A stretch of DNA of 64,000 nucleotides from Nocardia fusca NBRC 14340 (GTDB taxonomy: Bacteria > Actinomycetota > Actinomycetes > Mycobacteriales > Mycobacteriaceae). Shown here in pieces: positions 33,396 to 41,338 of this stretch; the first letter of the stretch is position 1, and the number at the start of each line of letters is the position of its first letter. Where the stretch lies: contig NZ_BDCU01000016.1 of assembly GCF_001618425.1 (NCBI RefSeq), positions 1-64,000 on the forward strand, read 5' to 3'. The notes below the pieces were generated by a model, which was not told where the DNA came from, searched no databases, and saw nothing but the letters and a program-made list of their open reading frames with translations. Made by a program: the position numbers and the translations under genes.

Positions 33396-34760
33396 TCAGT
33401 GGCCTCCCACCGGAGCGCCCTCGAGACCGCGGCCGAGCCCCGTATCGGGAAGCACCCCGGCGCCCTCGGATCCGGTGACCGGGCTGCCGTAGCGTTCCTC
33501 CTCGATCTCGCGCAGCGTCTTGCCCTGCGTGCGCGGGGCGAAGACCGCGCCGATCGCCAGGGCCACGGTGAGCAGGCCGATCAGCAGCAGACCGACCACG
33601 GTGAGCCCGGTGGCGGCCAGCATGGTGGGGAAGAAGTAACTCAGCAGGCCGGTCGCCGAGCGCACCACGAAGAACATGAAACCCTGCGCACTGGCGCGGT
33701 AGGGAGTGGCGAAGAGTTCGCTGGTCCACAGGCTGTAGAAAGCCTGCGCACCGATACCGCTGGAGACGCCCCACAACACCGCGAAGATCAGCAGCGTCGG
33801 CATCCCGGCGTCGGTGAAGAACACCAGTACGCACCAGGCCAGCACACCGAGCGCCGCGCCGATCACATACAGCAGTCGCTGGGAGATCCGGTCGGCGTAG
33901 GCCATGAACCCGAAGTAGGTCGCCGCGACGGTGCAGCCCCACACCAGCACCTGCAGCAGATTCTGCGCAACCGCGCTGTGTACCCCCGCGCTGTCGTAGA
34001 CCCGCGGCATGAAGATACCGGCCTGACCGGCGACGGTGTTCCAGAAACCGTAGATGCCCATCAGCACGAGCAACGCGGTGATATTGATCCGGCGGGAGAA
34101 GAGCCCACGCAACCCCTGCCCGCCGGTGGCCGACCGCACCGGCGCCGCCGCATCGGATCCCGCTTCGTCCTGCCAGATCTTGGATTCGGCCAGACCCTGC
34201 CGGATCCACCAGACCACCGCCGCCACCACGAACAGGTGCAGGAAGATCAGTCTCGACCCGAGCAACCCCATCGGCGCCAGCACGGCGGCCAGCGCGAAAC
34301 CGACCAACGGCCCGACCGACCAGGCCAGTTGCGCAGTGCCGACATGGCGGGCACGGTCGGTGGTGGGCGCCTGCTCGGCGATATAGGTCCAGGAGGCCGG
34401 CACCCCCGCACCCACCGCGATACCGGTGATCACGAACGCGGCCAGCAGCATCCCGAAGTTCATCGCGAACGTCGCGAGCAGCACGCCCGCCATGTACACC
34501 AGCAGGTCGTAGGTGTAGATCGCCTTACGTCCGAAGCGGTCGCACAGCGGCCCGCCGATACCTGCGCCGATCGCCGCACCGAAGGCGTTGGCACTCAACG
34601 CGGCCAGCAATCCGACGGCGAAATTGCTGATGCCGAACGCGTCCTGCCAGAAGGTCAGGCTCGTGGCGATGGCGATGATGGAACCCGCCTCGATGTAATT
34701 GGACATCGCGACGGATATCGTCGCTTTCCACCCGGTGGTGGTTCGTGCGCCTACCTTCAT
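33396..34760 (-). CDS. MFS sugar transporter, probable rhamnose permease
   Basis: A 454-residue major facilitator protein with 12 predicted membrane helices. The signature loop between helices 2 and 3 reads GGPLCDRFGRKAIY (the DRxGRK motif) and the sugar-porter-like PASWTYIAEQAP follows helix 4. A central cytoplasmic loop is near residue 210 (ESKIWQDEAGSDAAAP). It is the only transporter in the rhamnose operon and therefore the likely L-rhamnose importer; substrate specificity is inferred from context. The ATG at 34760 has AACCCCGAGGAAG just upstream. Confidence 0.9.
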   Translation of the reverse strand: MKVGARTTTGWKATISVAMSNYIEAGSIIAIATSLTFWQDAFGISNFAVGLLAALSANAFGAAIGAGIGGPLCDRFGRKAIYTYDLLVYMAGVLLATFAMNFGMLLAAFVITGIAVGAGVPASWTYIAEQAPTTDRARHVGTAQLAWSVGPLVGFALAAVLAPMGLLGSRLIFLHLFVVAAVVWWIRQGLAESKIWQDEAGSDAAAPVRSATGGQGLRGLFSRRINITALLVLMGIYGFWNTVAGQAGIFMPRVYDSAGVHSAVAQNLLQVLVWGCTVAATYFGFMAYADRISQRLLYVIGAALGVLAWCVLVFFTDAGMPTLLIFAVLWGVSSGIGAQAFYSLWTSELFATPYRASAQGFMFFVVRSATGLLSYFFPTMLAATGLTVVGLLLIGLLTVALAIGAVFAPRTQGKTLREIEEERYGSPVTGSEGAGVLPDTGLGRGLEGAPVGGH

Positions 34761-34816
34761 GGTCTTCCTCGGGGTTTAGCAGGGTTCTCAGGGGGAAGTC
34801 GGGGCGAGCCGTCGGC

Positions 34817-35164
34817 TCAGTCCAGGTGGAAGTACTCGGTGAGGCGGTGCATCGTCTCGTCCGGCCGCGCACCCGGCTCCCCCGGCGCGGGCGCCTGGAA
34901 GTACTCGGCCATCGTCGCCTGCCAGCGCGTATTGACCTCGGTGGCCGCCATCGCGGCCTGGGCCCGGGCGAAGTCCGGCGTCTCCAGGTAGCCCACGACC
35001 AGGCCGTCTTCCGGCCGGAGGAACAGCGAGTAGTTCGTCCAGCCCGCCGCTCGCAGCGCATCCAGCATGTCCGGCCACACCGTGGCGTGGGCGGCCAGAT
35101 AGTCGTCGGTCCGTTCCGGGCGCAAGGTCAGCAGGAAACAGACTCGTTCGATGGTATCGGGCAT
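34817..35164 (-). CDS. rhaM: L-rhamnose mutarotase
   Basis: This 115-residue protein matches the RhaM family, which interconverts the alpha and beta anomers of L-rhamnose. Characteristic features are RVCFLLTLRPERTDDYLAAH at the start, WPDMLDALRAAGWTNYSLFL in the middle and a C-terminal LTEYFHLD, with the His of AAHATVWP likely catalytic. It is the first gene of the rhamnose operon, immediately downstream of the LacI operator, and ends 56 bases before the permease. Confidence 0.93.
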   Translation of the reverse strand: MPDTIERVCFLLTLRPERTDDYLAAHATVWPDMLDALRAAGWTNYSLFLRPEDGLVVGYLETPDFARAQAAMAATEVNTRWQATMAEYFQAPAPGEPGARPDETMHRLTEYFHLD

Positions 35165-35182
35165 CGGGGTTCCGCCTCATCG

Positions 35183-35196
35183 TTGAAACGTTTCAA
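35183..35196. promoter_or_regulatory. LacI-type operator ahead of rhamnose operon
   Basis: TTGAAACGTTTCAA is a perfect 14-bp palindrome with the central CG typical of LacI/GalR operators. It lies 19 bases upstream of the mutarotase start, where a bound repressor would block transcription. The LacI gene at the operon's far end is the natural partner. Confidence 0.85.
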
Positions 35197-35211
35197 TATG
35201 TGATCGGAGCC

Positions 35212-35241
35212 ACCGTACGGCCTGGATGGTGACGCAGTCAA
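35212..35241 (-). promoter_or_regulatory. Candidate promoter of rhamnose operon
   Basis: On the minus strand a TTGACT box (35236-35241) and a TACGGT box (35212-35217) are separated by 18 bases, a plausible sigma-70-like pair. Transcription would start just ahead of the LacI palindrome at 35183-35196. Inference from sequence only. Confidence 0.45.
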
Positions 35242-35490
35242 CCCCCGCCGGTAGCCGACCGCGGATCGGGTACCGGCTGCGCCCACACACCGCCGGTGCG
35301 CTTCCGTGCCCCCGGACCCGGACGGCCTACGGTCGACTGCGGTGAGATCGCCGATGCGGCGGTCACCGCCGGTGATCGGCAACCCGGCCACACTCCACGG
35401 TCACTCCCCCGGCTTCCGCCCGAGCGAGAAACCCAGGGGAACCGCGGTTGGGAGTCGTCGCGGCGGCGATCGGTTCCCTACGCGCCGGCC

Positions 35491-36246
35491 TCAGCGCAGG
35501 ACGCCCGCGATCTCACGGGCGGTGACTTTGGCGAGGTCGACGAAGAACGGAACCCGCTCATCGATCATCAGCTCGACCGGCCCGCGCAGCCCGAGTGCGA
35601 ACCGGACCTGTCCCGACTCGTCGCATATCGGCACACCGATGGTCCGGAATCCGTGCACGAGCTCTTCGTCGTTGAACGCGTAGCCGCGTTCCCGGGTATG
35701 AGCGAGTTCCTTGCCGAGCTCCACCGGCCCGGAAATCGACCGCGCGGTGCCACGGTCGTACGGCAACCGGGTCAACTCGTCCTCGCCGGTCTGCGCCCAG
35801 GCCAAGAGCACCTTGCCGAGTGCGCTGGCATGGAGTGGAAGCCGGAGACCTTGCAGTTCATGGCCGTCCGCTTCGCGCCAGCTGCTGGTTCCCAGCAGCA
35901 CCGCGTCGTTACCGTGCCGCGCGGCGATGGAGGCTTTTGCGCCCGTGATCCTCGCCAGCTCCTCGAGGTGCGGTTCCGCGAGGTGGATGCGGTGCTGCCG
36001 ATAGGCGATCTGACCGTATTCGGCCAGCGCGGTCCCCAATCGGTACCGGCTGGGTGAGTCCATCTTGTCCAGGAAGCCCGCCTCGACGAGTGCGGAGAGC
36101 AGGCGATGGGTAGTGCTCACCGGCAGGTCCAGCCGCCGCGCGATTTCGGAGACACCGAGGTCTTCGCCGTTACGGAAGCAGGCGAGGACGGCCAGAGCGC
36201 GTGTGACGGACTGGAGTTGGCCGTGGGCGGGGGATCTGGACTCCAC
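35491..36246 (-). CDS. IclR family transcriptional regulator
   Basis: A 251-residue IclR-type regulator. The N-terminal winged helix contains AVLACFRNGEDLGVSEIARRLDLP-like segments (SEIARRLDLPVSTTHRLLSA) and the C-terminal effector domain has LPLHASALGKVLLAW, RERGYAFNDEELVHGF and VPICDESGQVRFALG, all family landmarks. The GTG at 36246 fits the expected length. It is divergent from the organosulfur operon (267 bp between starts) and also lies upstream of the rhamnose operon, from which it is separated by 326 bp. The divergent arrangement favours control of the sulfur genes; the palindrome at the rhamnose promoter is LacI-type. Confidence 0.88.
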   Translation of the reverse strand: MESRSPAHGQLQSVTRALAVLACFRNGEDLGVSEIARRLDLPVSTTHRLLSALVEAGFLDKMDSPSRYRLGTALAEYGQIAYRQHRIHLAEPHLEELARITGAKASIAARHGNDAVLLGTSSWREADGHELQGLRLPLHASALGKVLLAWAQTGEDELTRLPYDRGTARSISGPVELGKELAHTRERGYAFNDEELVHGFRTIGVPICDESGQVRFALGLRGPVELMIDERVPFFVDLAKVTAREIAGVLR

Positions 36247-36513
36247 ATGGTGAAGCTAGCACGGAAGGCGAGCGATTCGGGCACCATATTTTCCGGATTG
36301 TGGAAAGACATAACTCGACCGCAACAATTTCCGGCTGCTGGTCGTGGCTCGTATCCGAGTATTTTCGCTGTTTCCGCGCACTGTGGCGAACAAACATACA
36401 TCCGGTTCTCGCGTCAAGCTTTCCGGTCAACGGAATGGTAAGGGTGGGCACCCGCATGACTGCCGCATAGCTTCCTCGAGTACCAGCCCTCGCCCGACCA
36501 GGAGCCGATTCCG
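36247..36513. promoter_or_regulatory. Divergent promoter region, IclR / organosulfur operon
   Basis: The 267 bases between two divergent starts. The IclR-proximal half (36280-36420) is AT-rich and must hold promoters for both sides. I see no clear palindrome and no cysteine-rich leader peptide; the short frame at 36436-36471 has none. Confidence 0.4.
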
Positions 36514-37575
36514 ATGCGTCCCTACCGCCGACCACCTCGAGTGCGCGCCGCTCTCGCGATCCTCCCCGTCGTTGCGCTGGTTGCCGCCGCGTGTGGCTCC
36601 GGCGGAGCCGACTCGGACGATTCCGCAGCGGGCGGTGCACCCACCTTCGTCCTCAAGGTCACCGACGAAGGCAATTCCGGTCCGCTCGCCGTCGCCAAGC
36701 GAGACGGCACTTTCGACGAAGCGCTCGCTCCGCTGGGTGCGAAGGTCGAGTGGGTCAACGCGCCGCCTTCGTTCAGCGCCAACCTCAAGTTGTTCAACGC
36801 CGGCGAGCTCGATGTCTCCGGTGGCGCCTACAGCCCGGTCGTCGGCGCGCTCTCGAAGGATGTCGGCGTGCGGATCATCGCGGTCGCCGACCCGGTGGAT
36901 CAGGATCAGGCGGGCATCATCGCCTCGCCGGACTCGGGGATCCGGAAGGTAGAAGACCTCGTCGGTAAGCGAATCGCGGTCAATCCGGCGGGTAAGGGTG
37001 AGTACATCACGCTGAAGGCATTGGAGCAGGCCGGGATTCCGTTCGACCGGGTCGAACGGGTGCCGCTGCAGATATCGGACGCCGCCTCCGCCTTCTCCAC
37101 CGGACAGGTCGACGCGTGGGCATCGTTCAACGATCCGTACGCGGAAGCCAAGGCCCGCGGGGCCGTCGAGATCGCGACCGAGGCCACCGTCGGCTCGACG
37201 GACAATACGATCGTCGCGTTCCGCACCGAGGTGCTCGACAAGCGGCCGGACGTCGCCGCGAAGTATCTCGAGACGTTGCAGCACCTGGTCGAACGTCAGC
37301 GGGCCAACCCCGAGGACTTCGAGAACGTGTTCGAGAAGGCCGGGCCGCGAGCCCTGTCCGGTGAACGGCTCGAGCGTGCGATCGACCTCGGCCGGCGGGC
37401 GTCGGTGCCGCACTACCCGACCGCTGAGGACGCAGCCGACCTGCAGGGAGTGGCGGATCTGTTCTACGAGAACGGTGTGATCACCCGGCCCGTCACCGCG
37501 GCGGACGTCTTCTACCCGCTCGCGGAAAAACTCGCCGCCGCCGGAAACCGGCCCGCACCGACCACGGGGAAATGA
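36514..37575 (+). CDS. ssuA: ABC transporter substrate-binding lipoprotein (sulfonate type)
   Basis: This 353-residue extracellular binding protein has a lipoprotein signal: basic start, hydrophobic core and lipobox VAAAC with Cys27 as the acylated residue. The rest is an SsuA/NMT1-type two-lobe fold (DEGNSGPLAVAKRDGTFDEA; LKLFNAGELDVSGGAY; VGKRIAVNPAGKGEY; STGQVDAWASFNDPYAEA), the family that binds sulfonates, taurine or nitrate. It heads an operon with permease, ATPase, a desulfinase and two flavin monooxygenases, so the ligand is most likely an organosulfur compound. The ATG at 36514 has AGGAG eleven bases upstream. Confidence 0.88.
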   Translation: MRPYRRPPRVRAALAILPVVALVAAACGSGGADSDDSAAGGAPTFVLKVTDEGNSGPLAVAKRDGTFDEALAPLGAKVEWVNAPPSFSANLKLFNAGELDVSGGAYSPVVGALSKDVGVRIIAVADPVDQDQAGIIASPDSGIRKVEDLVGKRIAVNPAGKGEYITLKALEQAGIPFDRVERVPLQISDAASAFSTGQVDAWASFNDPYAEAKARGAVEIATEATVGSTDNTIVAFRTEVLDKRPDVAAKYLETLQHLVERQRANPEDFENVFEKAGPRALSGERLERAIDLGRRASVPHYPTAEDAADLQGVADLFYENGVITRPVTAADVFYPLAEKLAAAGNRPAPTTGK

Positions 37576-37576
37576 G

Positions 37577-38440
37577 ATGGCCGTCGTAACGACACCGCGC
37601 GCGAAAGGAGAACCCGGTCGGAGCCGCGGGGAACCCGGCCTCGAGGTGCCGCGATACCGGGCCGGCCGGCGCCGACCCCGATGGGTATCGATCCCGCTGC
37701 GTTTTCTCGTGCCCGCCCTGCTCGTCGCGGTGTGGTGGATCGGTTCGGCGACCGGAGTGATCCCCGAGGAGATCCTGGCCGGTCCACCGAAGGTGTGGAC
37801 GGCTTTCGCGGAGTTGTACGAAACGGGACAGCTCGTCGACTTCTCGATCGCGTCGTTCAATCGTGCCGCTCTCGGGGTGTTGTTCGGGGTCGCGGCCGGG
37901 TTGATTCTCGGTGTCCTCTCCGGGTTGTCGAGCCTCGGTGAGGAACTCGTGGATTCGACCATGCAGATCAACCGAGCGGTTCCGTTCCTCGCGTTGGTTC
38001 CCCTTTTCATCGCCTGGTTCGGTATCGACGAGACCTTCAAGGTGCTCTTGATCGCGTTCGCCACGGTCGGGCCCATGTACGCCTACACCTATCTCGGCGT
38101 CCGCAATGTCGATCGCAAGATGGTCGAAGCGGCGCGGAGCTTCGGATCGAGGGGCCCGCGTCTGGTGTTCGAGGTGATCCTGCCGTCGGCGCTTCCCGGG
38201 GTGCTGATGGCACTGCGGATATGCCTGTCCATCGCGATCACCGGCCTGATCGCGGCAGAGCAGGTGGGAACCCGGGAAGGGATCGGCTATCTGGTGACCC
38301 TCGCACAGGAGTACAACCGCACCGACTACATGGTGCTCTGCGTAGTGCTGTACGCGGTGCTGGGCCTGATCTTCGACGGAGTGGTCCGGATCATCGAACG
38401 GTTCGCGATGCCGTGGCGCGGACAGGTGGCTACCCGATGA
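37577..38440 (+). CDS. ssuC: ABC transporter permease (sulfonate type)
   Basis: A 287-residue SsuC-like inner membrane protein. After a 40-residue basic cytoplasmic tail come about six helices (ALLVAVWWIGSATGVIP; LGVLFGVAAGLILGVLSGL; FLALVPLFIAWFGI; LLIAFATVGPMYAYTYLG; SIAITGLIAAEQ; LVCVVLYAVLGLI-like end). The EAA loop that contacts the ATPase reads EVILPSALPGVLMALR. It starts one base after the binding-protein stop and its TGA overlaps the ATPase ATG, so all three importer parts are coupled. Confidence 0.9.
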   Translation: MAVVTTPRAKGEPGRSRGEPGLEVPRYRAGRRRPRWVSIPLRFLVPALLVAVWWIGSATGVIPEEILAGPPKVWTAFAELYETGQLVDFSIASFNRAALGVLFGVAAGLILGVLSGLSSLGEELVDSTMQINRAVPFLALVPLFIAWFGIDETFKVLLIAFATVGPMYAYTYLGVRNVDRKMVEAARSFGSRGPRLVFEVILPSALPGVLMALRICLSIAITGLIAAEQVGTREGIGYLVTLAQEYNRTDYMVLCVVLYAVLGLIFDGVVRIIERFAMPWRGQVATR

Positions 38441-39249
38441 GCCCCGAAGCACCCTTGCCTCCGCTGTCCACCCGGACCCGGAGCCCGGCGTCGGCCACCG
38501 CCCGCAGGGCAGGTGAGCCGGTGGCGGTGTCGATCGCGGGCCTGCGCAAGAAGTTCGGTGCCACAACCGTTCTCGACGGGATAGACCTGGAGATCCGCCG
38601 GGGTGAGTTCGTCGTCCTGCTCGGTCCGTCCGGAACCGGGAAGACCACCCTGCTGCGGCTGCTGACGGGTCTCGAGAAACCGGATGGAGGAGAGATCCTC
38701 GTCCCGGCACGCCGGACGACCGTCTACCAGGAGCCGCGACTGATCCCGTCGAAACGGGTTCTCGGCAACGTCACCATCGGTCAGCGCCGCACCACCGAGA
38801 CCAGGGAGCGCGCCACCCGCGCGCTGGCCGAGGTCAACCTCGAGGGCAAGGCGCGCCAGTCGCCGGCGACTCTGTCGGGCGGCGAGGCACAGCGGGTGGC
38901 GCTGGCCCGGGCTCTGGTTCGCGAACCGGAACTGCTGCTGCTCGACGAGCCGTTCGCGGCGCTCGACGCGCTGACCCGGCTCCAGATGCAGGATCTGGTG
39001 GGCGACCTCGTCGCGCGGCACCGGCCGGCGGTGCTCCTGGTGACCCACGATGTCGACGAAGCGGTCCGGCTGGCCGACCGGGTACTGATCCTCAACGAGG
39101 GCCGGTTCGCGGTCGATATCGATATCGACCTCGCCCGCCCCCGGGACCGCACCGATCCCGAGTCCCTGCGCTACCGCGCGGCATTCCTGGCCGAGCTGGG
39201 TGTCGGCCGCACCTCTTCCCCCACGACCTTTTCAAGGAGCACGCGATGA
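38437..39249 (+). CDS. ssuB: ABC transporter ATP-binding protein (sulfonate type)
   Basis: A 270-residue importer ATPase. Walker A GPSGTGKTT, Q-loop YQEPRL, signature LSGGEAQRVALARAL, Walker B LLLLDEPFAAL and switch VTHDVDEAV are all intact. The family energises uptake of sulfonates or nitrate-like ligands. The ATG at 38437 overlaps the permease stop (ATGA) and the gene's stop overlaps the desulfinase ATG by four bases (39246-39249). The 30 N-terminal residues before the ABC core are Pro/Thr/Arg-rich and probably disordered. Confidence 0.92.
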   Translation: MSPEAPLPPLSTRTRSPASATARRAGEPVAVSIAGLRKKFGATTVLDGIDLEIRRGEFVVLLGPSGTGKTTLLRLLTGLEKPDGGEILVPARRTTVYQEPRLIPSKRVLGNVTIGQRRTTETRERATRALAEVNLEGKARQSPATLSGGEAQRVALARALVREPELLLLDEPFAALDALTRLQMQDLVGDLVARHRPAVLLVTHDVDEAVRLADRVLILNEGRFAVDIDIDLARPRDRTDPESLRYRAAFLAELGVGRTSSPTTFSRSTR

Positions 39250-40295
39250 CCGCTGCCGCCGACCCTGTTCTCGACACTCTCTGGTACACGCGGTGCCCCG
39301 TGCCCACCGCGAGCGGCTTGGCCCACAGTCTCGGCTGGCTGGGCGAGACCGCCGCCGCGGCCGGGATCGGCCTGGGAGTGTTGCAGGATGCCGGTCCCGA
39401 ACTGGCGCCGCGACACTTCGACCATCAGCTGCCGGGCCTGATCCGCGAGGGCGGCAATGTGCCCGCCCTCGCGGCGCGGGCCGCGGGTTCACCCACCCGG
39501 CTGATCGGCCTGACCTGGATCGACGAGGCACAAGCGATCCTGGTGGCACCCGATTCGCCTGCTTCCGGACCGGGTGATCTGGCCGGGCTGCGGATCGCGG
39601 TACCCGCCTGGGCGCAGGACCGGGCACGCAGTTTCCCCCGGGCGATGGCTCTCCACGGATTCGCGAGTGCGCTCGCACTCGGTGGGCTCACCTTCGCCGA
39701 CGTCCGGCCCGTCGAGGTCGCGGTCGAGCGCGACCCGCAGGTACGGGGCGAGAAAGCAACGGGTCGCAGAATCACCACCTGGGGTGTGGAGGCGCTGCTC
39801 GCCGGTGACGTCGATGCGATCTATGTCAAGGGCGCCCGCGCTCAGGAGGTCGCGCGCGAACACGGCCTGCGTACCGCGGTCGATCTCGATACCACCGAAT
39901 CGAAGCGCTCGCGCGTCAACAATGGCACCCCGCGCCCGATCACCGTGCACGCGGACCTGCTGGAGTCGCGCCCCGATCTGGTGGTCGGGTTCCTCACACA
40001 GACGCTGCGGGCCGCGAACTGGGCCGCCGGCAACCTCGACGAGGTCCGCGCCGTACTGGCCGGGGAGACCTTCTCCGGCGCGGCGGGCGTCCAGGCCGCG
40101 TACGGCGACACATTCCACCGTGGCCTGCACCCGACGCTGTCCGACGAGCGGATCGAACTGCTCGACGTGCAGAAACAGTTCCTCTACACCCACGGCTTCC
40201 TCGCCACGGACTTCGATCTCGCCTCGTGGGTCGCCCCCGAACCGCTGCGGCAGGCGAGCGCGCGGCTCGCCGCCGAAAAAGAGGCATCGTCGTGA
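39246..40295 (+). CDS. DszB-like sulfinate desulfinase
   Basis: This 349-residue protein resembles DszB (2'-hydroxybiphenyl-2-sulfinate desulfinase). DszB begins with DTL-Y-x-x-CPVPNA; here it is DTLWYTRCPVPTA, with Cys17 matching the DszB catalytic Cys27. GGNVPALAARAAG, PASGPGDLAGLRIAVPA, LLAGDVDAIYVKGA and the C-terminal LDVQKQFLYTHGFL also align with DszB landmarks. There is no signal peptide, so it is a cytoplasmic enzyme built on the periplasmic-binding-protein fold rather than a second transport protein. It would hydrolyse an aryl or alkyl sulfinate to sulfite. It sits between the importer and two monooxygenases, so sulfinate is presumably made by one of them. The exact substrate is unknown. 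Confidence 0.8.
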   Translation: MTAAADPVLDTLWYTRCPVPTASGLAHSLGWLGETAAAAGIGLGVLQDAGPELAPRHFDHQLPGLIREGGNVPALAARAAGSPTRLIGLTWIDEAQAILVAPDSPASGPGDLAGLRIAVPAWAQDRARSFPRAMALHGFASALALGGLTFADVRPVEVAVERDPQVRGEKATGRRITTWGVEALLAGDVDAIYVKGARAQEVAREHGLRTAVDLDTTESKRSRVNNGTPRPITVHADLLESRPDLVVGFLTQTLRAANWAAGNLDEVRAVLAGETFSGAAGVQAAYGDTFHRGLHPTLSDERIELLDVQKQFLYTHGFLATDFDLASWVAPEPLRQASARLAAEKEASS

Positions 40296-41338
40296 CCGAG
40301 TTCCTGTGGGAGCTTCCGGTTCGCGGGGACGGCCGCCACGTCGGCTCCGTCTCCGCGCACCGCGGCGGATTCGATTTCCTCGACCAGGTCGTGCTCGCCG
40401 CCGAACTGTCCGGACTCGACGGTGTCGTCGCTCCCTACGACCCGGAGGGTGAGGAATCGTGGGTGGTCGCCGGCTCCGCCCTGCGGCAGACTCGGCACCT
40501 GCGGGTCGGCGTCGAATTCCATCCCGCGTTCGGGACACCCGTGTACGCGGCCAAGTTGTCGGCCACCCTGCAACGACTCTCGAACGGCCGGCTCGACTGG
40601 CGGTTGCGCGTCGAAACCGACGCCGGCGACGCCGCGGCTCGCGGTGACCGGGTCACCGGCGCCGATCGTTACCGACGGGCGGCCGAATTCCTCACCGTCG
40701 CACGGGGCGTGTGGAACGAGGAGCAGGTGTTGCCCGGACGGTTCGGGGGTACCGGCTTCGAGTTCGCCGGCGAATACTACGACGTCATCGATGGCGGATT
40801 TCGTGGCATCCTGTCGGGTCTGCCATTTCCCCGTGTCCATCTGTCCGGCAATTCGACCGAGGCGATCGAACTGTCGGCCGGGCACGGCGACGTGCACGTG
40901 TTCACCGAGACCGCGGACGGCGTCGACGACGCGGTGGCGTCCTTGCGGGATGCGGCGAGCAGATCCGGGCGCACCGTGCGTGCGGGACTCGCCTTGCCTG
41001 TCATCGCCCGGGAGACCGAGGACGAGGCGTGGGCGCGCGTCCTGCGCCAGTGGCGCGAGGTTCATCCGGAGGCGGATGACGCCGAGGTCCGGGCACTCGC
41101 ACTCGACGACTTCCGCTGGCCGGGCTTCGACCGCATCGGTTACACCCGGTCGATCGGCCTGGTCGGCAGTTACGAACAAGTGGCGCAGGCACTCGCGGAC
41201 TACCGCACGCGCGGCATCGAGACAGTCGAACTGACCGGGCACCCACACATCGAGGAACTGCACCGGGCCGGAGAACACCTGCTCCACCTCGCCGACCCGG
41301 CCGGCCGCACTCTCGCAGGACAGGAGAACCACGCGTGA
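40292..41338 (+). CDS. Flavin-dependent monooxygenase, sulfonate/sulfone type (first copy)
   Basis: A 348-residue luciferase-like flavin monooxygenase of the SsuD/SfnG group. It has the N-terminal barrel strand, LRVGVEFHPAFGTPVYAAKL, RLSNGRLDWRLRVETDAGD (the substrate loop that usually reads NVVTGG), RYRRAAEFLTVARGVW, FRGILSGLPFPRVHLSGNS and SIGLVGSYEQVAQAL. Such enzymes use FMNH2 and O2 to cleave C-S bonds of sulfonates or oxidise sulfones. It starts with a GTG inside the desulfinase stop (GTGA at 40292-40295) and ends in the same way at the next gene, so translation is coupled. No NAD(P)H:FMN reductase is in the operon and one must be supplied from elsewhere. Confidence 0.85.
   Translation: MTEFLWELPVRGDGRHVGSVSAHRGGFDFLDQVVLAAELSGLDGVVAPYDPEGEESWVVAGSALRQTRHLRVGVEFHPAFGTPVYAAKLSATLQRLSNGRLDWRLRVETDAGDAAARGDRVTGADRYRRAAEFLTVARGVWNEEQVLPGRFGGTGFEFAGEYYDVIDGGFRGILSGLPFPRVHLSGNSTEAIELSAGHGDVHVFTETADGVDDAVASLRDAASRSGRTVRAGLALPVIARETEDEAWARVLRQWREVHPEADDAEVRALALDDFRWPGFDRIGYTRSIGLVGSYEQVAQALADYRTRGIETVELTGHPHIEELHRAGEHLLHLADPAGRTLAGQENHA

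Noticed and set aside
33162..34991. Long plus-strand frame opposite the rhamnose permease and isomerase
   Set aside because: It reads as His/Gln/Arg/Asp low complexity, without any domain, while the opposite strand encodes clear MFS and isomerase motifs.
36436..36471. Short frame upstream of the sulfonate operon as a cysteine-sensing leader peptide
   Set aside because: Cysteine-responsive leader peptides need a run of Cys codons; this frame has none.
39246..40295. Calling the DszB-like protein a second ABC binding protein
   Set aside because: It has no signal peptide or lipobox and keeps the Cys17 CPVP motif of desulfinases.
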